Shown here: one piece after another, positions 1 to 7,975 of the stretch
Numbering within the stretch: the first letter of the stretch is position 1
Layout: the number at the start of each line of letters is the position of its first letter
Assembly (NCBI GenBank): GCA_036493295.1
Contig: DASXQB010000210.1
Coordinates: 1-16,057, forward strand
Direction of reading: 5' to 3'
DNA: 16,057 nucleotides
Source of the DNA: DATKEU01 sp036493295
GTDB taxonomy: Bacteria > Myxococcota_A > Polyangia > Fen-1088
Notes under the pieces: generated by a model
The model's input: only the letters and a program-made list of their open reading frames with translations
Database searches by the model: none
Told to the model about the DNA's origin: nothing
Program-made: the position numbers and the translations under genes

Positions 1-9
1 ATCGTTTTC

Positions 10-2149
10 TCAGGCGCGGCGAGTCGGTCGTCGGCCGCGCTCGTTCAGCATTCGTCGCACCAGGCTGGTCAATGTGGTCGGGGTGATCGGTTTTTGCAGG
101 AACGCGATGTCGGGATCCAGCACGCCTTCGTGGCCGATGACTTTGTCGGCGTACCCCGACATGAAAAGCACTTCCATGTCGGGCCGTTCGGTGCGAAGGC
201 GTTCGGACAAGACGCGGCCGTTCATCTGAGGCATCACGATGTCGGTGATCAGCAGTTGAATCGCCTCGCCCGTGCGGCGGCTGATCTCCAGTGCCTCGCT
301 GGGCGAGGCGGCTTCAAGGACCCGATATCCTTGCTCGGTCAAGATCTTGCCGACCAGCCGCCTGACCTGCTCTTCGTCTTCGACCAGCAGGATGGTCTCC
401 GAGCCGCGCTGAGAAACCGGGCGCGGCGGATCGTCGGGGTGGACGTCGGCGGCGGCGCTGGTGCGGGCAAAGTAGACCTTGAACGTCGTGCCTTGGTTGG
501 GCTGACTTTCGACCACGATGTGGCCGCCGCTTTGTTGGACGATGCCGAACACCGTCGACAATCCCAGGCCAGTGCCTTTGCCGTGTTCTTTCGTGGTGAA
601 GAACGGTTCGAAGATGCGGGCTTGGGTCGCCTTGTCGATGCCGACGCCGGTGTCGGTGACGGCCAACATCACAAAGGGTCCGGGCGTGATGCCGGGATGC
701 AAATGCGCGTGGGTGGCGTCGAGCTCGACGTTCGCGGTCTCGATGGTCAAGGTGCCGCCGTCGGGCATGGCGTCGCGGGCGTTGACGATCAGGTTCATGA
801 TCACCTGCTCCAGTTGTCCCGGATCGGCCTTCGTTCTTCCCAGCGTCGCGGCGGGGATGGTCCGCAACTCCAGATCCTCGCCGATGACCCGGCGGAGCAT
901 GTTGTCCATGCGGGCGAGGATGTGATTGAGGTCGACGATCTGGGGGGGCGAGGACTTGCTGTCGGCTGAACGCCAGCAGCTGGCGGGTCAACGCCGCTGC
1001 TCGCTCGCTGGCCTTCAAGATCTCTTCCAGCCCTTGCGCCAGCCGCGCCGTCGGATCGAGACCGTCGCCCAGCACGCTGGCGTAGCTGATGATGACCGAC
1101 AACAGATTGTTGAAGTCGTGGGCGATACCGCCGGCCAGGCGGCCCACGGCTTCCATCTTTTGCGAGTGACGAAGTTGCTCTTCGGCGTGCTGCAACGCTT
1201 CGCGGGTTCGCTTTCGCTCGTCGATCTCGTACACCAGCGCGGCATTTGCTTTCATCAGCGCGCCGGTGCGTTCCTGCACGCGTGCTTCCAGCTCTTCGTG
1301 GGCCTTGCGCAGCCCCTCGACCGCCAGCTTGCGGTCGGTGATGTCCAGCGAGATGCCCAGCAGGTGTTGCGGTTTTCCGTCGGGGCCCAGGATCGGAATC
1401 TTCTTGGTGTGCAGCCAGCGCCGGCCCGCCTTGGTCTCCATCTGCTCTTCGGGTATGTCCAGCATCCGACCGTCGCGCAGCACTTCACGGTCTTTGGTCT
1501 GAAAAAAGTCGGCGATGTCTTTGGGGAACAGTTGCTGGTCGTCCTTGCCGTAGATGTTGTGGCGGGATAGACCGCTCAGTTCCTCGCCCGAGCGATTGAA
1601 GAGCTCATAGCGCAGGTGTTCGGCGTCCTTCACGAACACCATCGCCGGGATGTTGTCGACGATCGAGTCGAGGAACGCGTTCAGCTTCTGGGCGTCGGGC
1701 TGGTCGGCTTTTCGATCGGAGTCACCCTGGAAGACGACGCCGACGCAGCGGTTCGGCAGCGGGACGACGGCCCCAGAGACGATACCCCCGCCGAACTCGC
1801 GGTACACGCCCGGGGCCAGCGGACGCGCGATGCCCGCGGCCGCGACCTCGGCGTACAGACGACCGGCGGTTCCGTCGATCGAGCCAGTGAGGTGCCGCAG
1901 TGGTTCACCGACGGCGGCGGCGAAATTCACCCCGGCGACTCTCCCGGCGCCGGCATTGGCGAACACGAGCGTGGCCGTGGCGGGATCCTCGCCAGCGCCT
2001 AGCTGCCACACCACCACGCCTGCGTCCAGCCGACGAAGCAGCGCTCCCGAAACGGAATCGTCCAGGCTGCCTGCGGCGTTTTCGTCGTCGTTTGCCATAA
2101 CTGCGCGACGGATTTGGCCACCATCATACCGAATCGCGCGGAGTTTCAT
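10..2149 (-). CDS. PAS-domain hybrid sensor histidine kinase with C-terminal receiver; frame broken by one base
   Basis: Predicted cytoplasmic sensor kinase; no membrane segment is seen. Joined across the frameshift the product would be about 712 aa. A weak PAS-like region lies at about 35-140, a clear PAS/PAC at 160-275 (ends in GISLDITDRK), then a coiled coil at 275-330. The HisKA box GGIAHDFNNLL has the phospho-acceptor at H344. The HATPase region has the N box (MNLIVNARDAMPDGG), DTGVGID and GTGLGLS. The receiver has VEDEE, phospho-acceptor D636 in LLITDIVMP and K686 in LQKP. The ATG at 2149 is chosen because GGAAGG sits 5 nt before it; the ATG at 2098 has no clear ribosome site. The frame shifts at a G7 run (942-948): six bases would restore QQVLAPQIVDLNHILARMDN. 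It is divergent from the MBL-fold gene. Ligand and output are unknown. Confidence 0.88.
942..948 (-). other. Frameshift site in the histidine kinase (C7 on coding strand)
   Basis: Seven G on the plus strand (seven C in the coding sense) fall between the HisKA and HATPase domains. The upstream frame is intact to residue about 402 and the downstream frame is intact from the next codons. Removing one base fuses them into a perfect kinase. It could be a sequencing or assembly error, a recent mutation, or a slippery tract; sequence alone cannot decide. Confidence 0.85.
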
Positions 2150-2154
2150 AAAAA

Positions 2155-2166
2155 CCTTCCGGAAGG
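2155..2166. promoter_or_regulatory. 12-bp perfect palindrome CCTTCCGGAAGG
   Basis: A perfect palindrome in the 56-bp region between the divergent kinase and MBL-fold genes. Its minus-strand right half (GGAAGG) is the likely Shine-Dalgarno sequence of the kinase. It may be an operator or simply a symmetrical ribosome site; no regulator is identified. Confidence 0.4.
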
Positions 2167-2173
2167 ATTGCCA

Positions 2174-2202
2174 CCGGTCTCGTTTGAGACGGCAGAGACC
2201 GG
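2174..2202. promoter_or_regulatory. 8-bp inverted repeat CCGGTCTC-N13-GAGACCGG before the MBL-fold start
   Basis: The arms at 2174-2181 and 2195-2202 are exact complements. A third GAGAC copy at 2186-2190 can pair with GTCTC (2177-2181) in a tighter 4-nt-loop hairpin. The right arm ends 3 nt before the GTG start at 2206, so it covers the ribosome-binding region. It could be an operator or an mRNA hairpin with two alternative folds. Confidence 0.45.
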
Positions 2203-2205
2203 ACC

Positions 2206-3825
2206 GTGGGGCATCGAGTTTGGGGGGCGCTGATGTGCAGCGGGGCGATTGCCTTCGGGCTTGTCGCGCCTGGATGCGACGGCCACCCGCCGTCTTCCGA
2301 ATCTTCCGAACCTTCCAAATCTTCCGACGCGGCCGGTGATGTTGGTCTTTTTCGGCCGGCGAATCGCGAGTATCGAATTGCGCCCATGGCGCGCGTCGGT
2401 CAGGAAGGCGCGGATGCCGCCGATGATGGCGCCGATGATGGCGGCCCGCCACCCGCACCGGACGGCGGCGCGACCTTGGCCGATGCCTCCGGTCTTCCCG
2501 ACGCTCCGTCGGAGAACGCACCTGACGCAACGCCACCCGAAGCCCCGACAGATGCGCCGTTCGTGACTGACCTGGCAGCCACCGACTACCCCACCCCGGA
2601 CACCGCGCCGGCGGCCGCCGCCGACGGCCCCACCGAAACAACCGACGATCTCCCGATCGAGGTCGCGATCGATCTTTCGCCCGCTCCCGCGCCCACCGAT
2701 GCCGATGCCGATGCCAATGACGATGACGCCGTTGATGGTGACGCCGGCACTGCCACCGACGTCGTCGATTCGGCGGCCGAAGGCCTCGTCGACGCGCCGC
2801 CCGAAGCGCCGCTGCCTCCGCCGCCGGGTCCGCGTTCCGTCGGCATCACCTGGGCTTCGATCGCCAACGTCTACCTAGAGCTCGGATCGACGGCGGTCTT
2901 GATCAACGGATACATCACGCGCCTGCCCGGCGACGATTTCTTCGGCGGCGGCGGCGGCCTGGCGTTCACGCACACCAACTACGCCTCGGACGAACCGGCC
3001 ATCAAGAGCGTCATGGCCGCTCTGGGAGGCGCGGCGCGCGTGAACTGGTTGTTCACGGGGCACAGCCACTGGGACCATTCCTTCGACACCGCGACCTGGT
3101 CACGCCTGACCGGCGCGCCGATCGTCGGACCGCGGACCACATGCTTTCAGGCGCGTGCGGAAGGGATCCCTGCCGCGGCGTGCACCGCGGTCGCCGGCGG
3201 CGAGAAGCTGTCGCTGGGCCCCGGTGTCACCGTCCGCGTGATCCGCTGGAACCACAGCGGCGATTCGGTCAGCAACCCCGAACAGCACAACCCCGTCGAG
3301 CTGTCCGCGGTTCCCCAGCCGGACAATCAAGGTCGCCTTCGCGCCGGCGTCGCCGAAGATTTTCCCAACGGCGGCGGCAGCCGCGGCTTTCTCTTCACCA
3401 TCGCCGGCCCGGACGGCCCGTACAGCTTCTTCTTCGAAGACTCGGCCAGTGCCGACGACCTGAAGACGCCCATCGTGATCGGTGGCGTGAACTTCGGCGC
3501 GCCGTTCTCCAACTTGCAGGCCGCGCTGGCCGACGCGTCGCTGACCGGCGTCGATCTCTGGATCGGCACCGGCGGCGCGCCCGTGGCCAAGCTGGTCGTT
3601 CCGATCTTGCACCCCAAGGCCCATCTGCCGATTCACTGGGACGGACTGTTCGGCGCTTTCAAGGCCGGCGCGCCCGGCTATTCCGACAATGACCTTCGCC
3701 AGTACCTGAGCACGCAGGACGTGGCGCTGATCGTCCCGGCGCAGTACATGGACAAGTGGTCGCTGTCGCCGACGGGCATCGTACCCGTCGACAACCGCGC
3801 CGCGCAGCACGCGCTGGGTCTCTGA
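2206..3825 (+). CDS. Predicted lipoprotein with MBL-fold (metallo-beta-lactamase-like) hydrolase domain
   Basis: A 539-aa protein. A signal peptide leads to a lipobox-like APGC with Cys24. Residues 30-205 form an Asp/Ala/Pro-rich linker likely to hold the domain away from the membrane. Residues 210-539 are an MBL-fold domain: metal motif TGHSHWDH (H286, H288, D290, H291), a further His at H350, an acidic FFFEDS (D412) where the bridging Asp is expected, and a final LPIHWDG (H477). Binuclear zinc hydrolysis of an ester, lactone or similar bond is the family expectation; the substrate is unknown. The GTG at 2206 is chosen because it keeps Arg/His before the hydrophobic stretch; ATG 2233 gives a very short signal. 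It is divergent from the kinase, which may sense or control it (inference). Confidence 0.85.
   Translation: MGHRVWGALMCSGAIAFGLVAPGCDGHPPSSESSEPSKSSDAAGDVGLFRPANREYRIAPMARVGQEGADAADDGADDGGPPPAPDGGATLADASGLPDAPSENAPDATPPEAPTDAPFVTDLAATDYPTPDTAPAAAADGPTETTDDLPIEVAIDLSPAPAPTDADADANDDDAVDGDAGTATDVVDSAAEGLVDAPPEAPLPPPPGPRSVGITWASIANVYLELGSTAVLINGYITRLPGDDFFGGGGGLAFTHTNYASDEPAIKSVMAALGGAARVNWLFTGHSHWDHSFDTATWSRLTGAPIVGPRTTCFQARAEGIPAAACTAVAGGEKLSLGPGVTVRVIRWNHSGDSVSNPEQHNPVELSAVPQPDNQGRLRAGVAEDFPNGGGSRGFLFTIAGPDGPYSFFFEDSASADDLKTPIVIGGVNFGAPFSNLQAALADASLTGVDLWIGTGGAPVAKLVVPILHPKAHLPIHWDGLFGAFKAGAPGYSDNDLRQYLSTQDVALIVPAQYMDKWSLSPTGIVPVDNRAAQHALGL
2293..2328 (+). repeat. Four 9-bp tandem units (TCTTCCGAA-like) inside the MBL-fold gene
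   Basis: Units read TCTTCCGAA, TCTTCCGAA, CCTTCCAAA, TCTTCCGAC. They encode the Ser/Glu/Pro/Lys stretch at residues 30-41 of the linker. In-frame unit gain or loss would only change linker length. Confidence 0.7.
2698..2715 (+). repeat. Three GATGCC units in the acidic linker
   Basis: GATGCC occurs three times in tandem, encoding Asp-Ala repeats, and continues as degenerate GAC/GAT codons. This is ordinary low-complexity linker DNA. Confidence 0.6.
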
Positions 3826-3826
3826 C

Positions 3827-3857
3827 CTCAGACCGCCGCGCCCAAGCTGAGACGGTC
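3827..3857. terminator. Possible bidirectional terminator between convergent genes
   Basis: The 37 bp between the convergent stops hold CTCAG/CTGAG (3827-3831, 3847-3851) and GACCG/CGGTC (3831-3835, 3853-3857), which can form alternative 5-bp stems. There is no U-run on either strand, so support is weak. Confidence 0.2.
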
Positions 3858-3862
3858 GATGC

Positions 3863-5905
3863 TTACAAAGACTGCAGGTACGTCAGCAGATCGTTCATTT
3901 GCGCCGTCGACAGCGACGATGTGACGCCGTGTTTGTCGCCGCCCCCGCAGCTGCCGAAGCGATCCGCCAGCGTTGGCGCGCAGCCGTTGTGCATGTACGG
4001 CGCGCGCCAGGCCACGCCGCGCAAGGATGGAACCTGCAACATGCCGCCGGTGCCCACGTCGACGGTGCTGTTGTTGGTCAGCAGCGCGCCCGCGTGGCAG
4101 CTGGCGCACGCCACGGACTGGTCGTTGAACACGGTCTTGCCACGCGCGACGGCGCTGGCATCCAGCCCAGCGACCGCCGGCAACGCCGGGATGGTGTCCA
4201 CCCAGTTTTGTAACGCCTGTTTTTGATCCGCGGACAACATCGGCCCCGACATCCGGGCCACGAACACGTCATCCATCAAATGCGAGAAATCGGGCTCGCT
4301 GCCGTCCCAGTGAAAGGGCGCCGTGGCGCTGATGCTGCCGCGGATCGATTGCGTGCGGCGCGCACCGATGCAGGCAAAATCCCAGACCCGCCCGTCTTCG
4401 CCGCCTTCGGGGTGACAAGACGCGCACGCCAACCCGCCGCCCGCGTTGACGTGAAAGATCAGGTGACCGGTGTCGGTGCGTGCGTTCGTCGCCAGGCCGA
4501 TGGCCACTCCGTTGTCGGCACGCCACAGGGTCTCCGGTTCGCGCGTCTGCGCCAGCAGCACGCCCGATTTCGTGTACGTCACGGCGATGACTTCACCGCC
4601 GGGCGGCGTAATGCCGGTCGGTGGGGCGGCGTTTATGCAAGTGTCGTTGTTGCCCGCGTTGAAGGAGCCGTTGATCTGGTCTAAGAGAACCTCGACCACG
4701 CCGGCCGTGTTCGGCACGGACGCGTTGCCAGGGACCGCCAGGGCCACCTTCGTCAGATCCGGCGAGACAGCCAGGTCGATGGCCAGCGACACCATCATCA
4801 GACTGGCCGCCACCGGCGGCGCGGTGCCACCGACGCTGAGGACGGTCACGCCCGGCTCGGCGATGGCGCCGCAGCCTTTCAATCCCGCGTACCCGCCGTT
4901 CGCCGGATCGATCACGTCGTCGACGTCGCTCTGGTGCAGCATCACGATGCTGTCTTGGCCCGCGCCCATTGACTGCATCCGCCAGGCGACGGCCGGGCTG
5001 CGGTGCTGGGGCATTCCCAGCAGCGACGTCTTGACGCCCGAGGTGGGCTGCAACTGCGTGCTGACGGCACCTTTGCTGTCGACCACCAGCACTGTGGCGC
5101 TGCGAAACGTGCTGACCATCAACTTGCCGCCGCTGGCCACCACCACGTCGCGCAGATCAGTGGGCAAGGCCAGGGTTCGTGTCGGCGCTCCGCCGGCGGC
5201 CGGCAACGAAACCAGCTCGCCGCCCACGCAGGCGACGTGCAGCAGGCCCGTCGCCGCCTCGAAAGCGATCCCGCGCGGCGCCGAGCAGACCGCGCGCCGC
5301 ACCCCCAGCGTTCCTTTCGCAGGATCGATCGACACCACCGCGCCGCCCCGGCGCAGAGCCACGTGCACCAAACCGGCGCCGTCTTCGACCAGACGCCCGG
5401 GTTCGTCGCCGGGCTGCAGGGCCAGCGTGGCGCGGAGCGCGTTCGTGGTCAGATCGACGACGTACATCTGATCGCGCTCCGGATCGCTGGCCACCACCGT
5501 GTTGCCGTCGGACAGGGCCAGCAAGGTTCCACCGGTCAGCGGCGGCACGGCCGTGGTCTGGTGCACCACCGTCTGCGGAATCTGCGGGGTGAATCCCGAC
5601 CCGCCCGGGGGCGGTCGAATCCCGACCGCCCCGCCGTCCGTGCCGCAACTGGAACCGATGGCCACCCCGGCGTCGACGGCCGTCGGCTGCGATTGGCCCG
5701 GCCCCGGTCCGCTGGAAACGGGAACGCTGGACGTGGGCGGCATCGTCACCGGCGGCTGTGGCAAACCGACGAAGGGGCTCGCCGGCTCGCTGCTGGTGCA
5801 GGCCGCAGCTCCCGCCAGCCATGCAGCGGCGCCGAACATCAGCGTGCGAACCATCCGAACCATGCGATGCGGCCGACCCGTCCAAACTTCAGCGCGTTGG
5901 GCCAT
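3863..5905 (-). CDS. Lipoprotein with beta-propeller-like N-half and di-heme MauG/cytochrome c peroxidase-like C-half
   Basis: A 680-aa protein. The N-terminus has several Arg and Met, a hydrophobic stretch and GAAAC (Cys36), suggesting lipidation although the -3 residue is unusual. A Pro/Gly/Ser linker follows, then about residues 115-455 with repeated short strand motifs typical of YVTN-like propellers. The C-half has two CASCH heme c motifs (494-498 and 600-604) and YMHNG at about 640, a signature of the MauG/CCP family. The expected role is periplasmic or surface electron transfer or peroxidation; substrate unknown. ATG 5905 is chosen because AGGAG lies 7 nt before it; a TTG at 5932 would add nine residues without a better site. 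Convergent with the MBL-fold gene, divergent from the lipoprotein at 6046. Confidence 0.88.
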   Translation of the reverse strand: MAQRAEVWTGRPHRMVRMVRTLMFGAAAWLAGAAACTSSEPASPFVGLPQPPVTMPPTSSVPVSSGPGPGQSQPTAVDAGVAIGSSCGTDGGAVGIRPPPGGSGFTPQIPQTVVHQTTAVPPLTGGTLLALSDGNTVVASDPERDQMYVVDLTTNALRATLALQPGDEPGRLVEDGAGLVHVALRRGGAVVSIDPAKGTLGVRRAVCSAPRGIAFEAATGLLHVACVGGELVSLPAAGGAPTRTLALPTDLRDVVVASGGKLMVSTFRSATVLVVDSKGAVSTQLQPTSGVKTSLLGMPQHRSPAVAWRMQSMGAGQDSIVMLHQSDVDDVIDPANGGYAGLKGCGAIAEPGVTVLSVGGTAPPVAASLMMVSLAIDLAVSPDLTKVALAVPGNASVPNTAGVVEVLLDQINGSFNAGNNDTCINAAPPTGITPPGGEVIAVTYTKSGVLLAQTREPETLWRADNGVAIGLATNARTDTGHLIFHVNAGGGLACASCHPEGGEDGRVWDFACIGARRTQSIRGSISATAPFHWDGSEPDFSHLMDDVFVARMSGPMLSADQKQALQNWVDTIPALPAVAGLDASAVARGKTVFNDQSVACASCHAGALLTNNSTVDVGTGGMLQVPSLRGVAWRAPYMHNGCAPTLADRFGSCGGGDKHGVTSSLSTAQMNDLLTYLQSL

Positions 5906-5946
5906 GACATTGCTCCTGGATGCTGAGATCAACGTTTCGAGAACCG

Positions 5947-5955
5947 ATTATGTCA
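5947..5955 (-). promoter_or_regulatory. Candidate extended -10 (TGACATAAT) for the heme/propeller gene
   Basis: On the minus strand TGACATAAT matches the extended -10 pattern TGnTATAAT at all but one position. It lies about 40 nt before the ATG at 5905, in a locally AT-richer stretch. No good -35 is seen. Confidence 0.35.
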
Positions 5956-5967
5956 GCACCGGACAAA

Positions 5968-5996
5968 TTGTTTCATCCAAAAACGCATTTTACAAA
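5968..5996 (+). promoter_or_regulatory. Candidate sigma70-type promoter for the small lipoprotein gene
   Basis: TTGTTT, 17 bp, then TACAAA on the plus strand, in the 140-bp divergent region, about 50 nt before the ATG at 6046. Matches to consensus are partial. Confidence 0.3.
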
Positions 5997-6045
5997 CGCG
6001 CGCCTCCCTTGCGCGGCGCCGGCCAGCCGGACGACAGTCCCTCGC

Positions 6046-6711
6046 ATGACCAGGATGAAGCGCCGCATGGGCGTCTTGGGAATCAGTATCGGCGTGGCCG
6101 CCTGCTCCGGCGGCGGCGCCGTTCTGCCCACGGCCGCCTCCTGCGACGGCGGAGCGGCGTGCGGTGGTGACGTCGTTGGCACCTGGAGGATCAGTCCATG
6201 CACCGCAGCCCCGACTGACCTCAGCTCGTTCGACATGACTTGCCCGCCGGCCACGTTGCGATCGGTCATCTCCACCTTCGACGAGACGTTGACATTCAAG
6301 GCGGATCTCTCTTACGAGACGACCTTTGCCGAGACCGGCCAGTACCAGTTCGACTATCCGCCCGCCTGCGTGAGCGCCGACGGGGCGACCGTCTCCTGCG
6401 ACTATTTCAAAGGTAAGATCGACAGCCTCGTGGGTACGACGAGTCCGAAGTTCACCGTCGAACCGGCGACGTGCGTCGCGGCCAACGGCGGATGCTCCTG
6501 CACCACCGCCTTCACGTTTGCGCCGCAGGTTCTGCCAGGAACCTATTCCATCTCTGGGACCACACTGACCCAGACCCGCTCTCTTGGTCCGACAATCAGC
6601 AACGACTATTGCGTCCAGGGCAACACGCTGACGCTGATCGGATCCGGCGCGGGAGGGGAGACCGACGCGGGAACGCCGACGCCGACAACGGTGGTCTTCT
6701 CTCGGCAATGA
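6046..6711 (+). CDS. Cys-rich putative lipoprotein of unknown function
   Basis: About 221 aa. The N-terminus starts MTRMKRRMG and runs to a good lipobox VAAC (Cys20), so export and lipidation are likely. After a Gly/Ala-rich stretch comes CGGDVVGTWRISPC, a start I associate with small lipoproteins common in Myxococcota; the remainder looks like a beta-rich domain with about ten cysteines, several closely spaced (CSCTT), suggesting disulfides. No catalytic motif is seen. The start at 6046 is chosen because longer in-frame starts (5920) bury the signal peptide; 6055 and 6067 remain possible and no strong ribosome site marks any of them. It is divergent from the heme/propeller gene, so the two may share a regulatory region. 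Confidence 0.75.
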   Translation: MTRMKRRMGVLGISIGVAACSGGGAVLPTAASCDGGAACGGDVVGTWRISPCTAAPTDLSSFDMTCPPATLRSVISTFDETLTFKADLSYETTFAETGQYQFDYPPACVSADGATVSCDYFKGKIDSLVGTTSPKFTVEPATCVAANGGCSCTTAFTFAPQVLPGTYSISGTTLTQTRSLGPTISNDYCVQGNTLTLIGSGAGGETDAGTPTPTTVVFSRQ

Positions 6712-6757
6712 GAAGTCGGTAATGGCCATGGTCGCGCTTCATCGCCAGGCCCCGCGA

Positions 6758-7975
6758 TCACGGCCCGCGCAGGAACGACGGCGTGGCGACGATGGCGGCC
6801 ACCAACGCGCGCACGGACAGGTTCGCGTTCACGAACGCGGTCGCCACCTGGTCGGCTTCCGAACGGCTGAATGCCGGCGCGACCGGCATCGCCATGGCAG
6901 GGGCGGCGCCGCCGAAGGCGTCGGTCAGCAGCTCGTTGGCAAAGCAGTAGGCGACGGCGCAGGACATCGCCATCTGCGGCGCCAGGTCGTCGATGCTGGT
7001 GAAGTTGAGCGCGGGCAGCGGCGGCAGCACCATTCCAGCGCTGTCGACGGGCAGGCTGCTGTCCTGGTCGCGGTAAGCGCCCATTTCATCAAAATGCTCC
7101 AGCGCGAAGCCGGGCGGATCGAACTGATTGTGGCACGCGGCGCAGGCGGGGAGCAGCGCCAGCTCTTTCGTCAGCCGTTGGCGGCCCGTGATGCCTGGCG
7201 TGGTGTCCGCCGGAATTTCAAGGTGTATCTGCGTGACGTCGCCGAACGGCGGCGCGCAAAACACGTTCTCGGCCAGCCACCGCCCGCGCGACGAGATCGC
7301 CGTTCGCACGGACAGCAGCACGCGGTCGGTGAAGACGCCGCTGCGATGGGTGTCGCCGGTCGGCGCGGTGAACAGGGTGTTCAGCGTGGCGTTCGGAGCC
7401 AGCAGGGTGCGCGACCAGGTGTGCGCCGGGGCGGCGTTGTTCATGGGCAGCTTCAGCCAGGTGAGCAGGAACCGCACCAGGCCGGCCGCCTCCGTTCCTT
7501 TGGCGACGTGATCGTCCAGGATGGTTGTCGCCGCGGCGGTGGCGAAGGCCGCCGTCGCGAGCGCCGTCGCCGAAGCCGTCACACCGGCCGGCGCGCTCGA
7601 CGCGTCGTCGAGGAAGCGCGCCAGCCGGCCGAGGACGACCATCTCGGTCGCCGGCGTTCCGGCGGCGGCGCCGTCGCCGCCGGAGTTGAACGAGCAGCGC
7701 GACGCCGGCAACGCCCCGCCCGTACCGGAGGCGCCGCCCGCGCCCGAGACACCGCCGGCGCCTCCGCTGCCGTCCGCGGGGGCCGCCGCTGCGTCCGTGC
7801 CGCCGGCGCCGAGAGCATCCGCACCGCCGCTGCCGGAAGCGTCCGCCCCGCCGCCGCCGGCGTCCGTTCCGGTTTTGGCCCCGCCGCCATTCGGGCCGCA
7901 GGAAACCGTGGCAAGCGCCGCCGCCAGCAGCCAGAACCTGATCGCGAAAAAATTCATTCGTCTGATCCTCTTCAT
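6758..7975 (-). CDS. Lipid-anchored DUF1588/DUF1585-type mono-heme cytochrome-like protein
   Basis: A 405-aa protein. A Lys/Arg-rich start and hydrophobic stretch lead to VSC (Cys26), then a Gly/Ala/Asp-rich linker to about residue 90. Residues 210-250 (HRSGVFTDRVLL to NVFCAPP) and the heme motif CAACH (278-282) followed by DPPGFALEHFDEMGAYR match the DUF1588 pattern. Residues 375-403 look like the DUF1585 end. Full planctomycete-type relatives carry more N-terminal domains (cytochrome c, DUF1587, DUF1595); these are absent here, so this is a short form. The ATG overlaps the stop of the IgGFc-type gene B by 4 bp (ATGA), implying coupled translation. Role: likely redox at the cell surface, partner unknown. 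Confidence 0.83.
   Translation of the reverse strand: MKRIRRMNFFAIRFWLLAAALATVSCGPNGGGAKTGTDAGGGGADASGSGGADALGAGGTDAAAAPADGSGGAGGVSGAGGASGTGGALPASRCSFNSGGDGAAAGTPATEMVVLGRLARFLDDASSAPAGVTASATALATAAFATAAATTILDDHVAKGTEAAGLVRFLLTWLKLPMNNAAPAHTWSRTLLAPNATLNTLFTAPTGDTHRSGVFTDRVLLSVRTAISSRGRWLAENVFCAPPFGDVTQIHLEIPADTTPGITGRQRLTKELALLPACAACHNQFDPPGFALEHFDEMGAYRDQDSSLPVDSAGMVLPPLPALNFTSIDDLAPQMAMSCAVAYCFANELLTDAFGGAAPAMAMPVAPAFSRSEADQVATAFVNANLSVRALVAAIVATPSFLRGP

Noticed and set aside
94..969. 291-aa plus-strand open frame
   Set aside because: Antisense shadow of the histidine kinase HATPase/receiver region, with low-complexity composition and no motifs.
2293..2328. CRISPR-like array
   Set aside because: Units are 9 bp with no spacers and are coding in the linker.
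2150..2641. N-terminal extension of the kinase frame beyond 2149
   Set aside because: Arg-rich out-of-frame composition and full overlap with the MBL-fold coding strand; the ribosome site at 2155-2160 fixes the start at 2149.
3827..3857. Strong rho-independent terminator between convergent genes
   Set aside because: Only 5-bp competing stems and no U-run; kept as a low-confidence feature.
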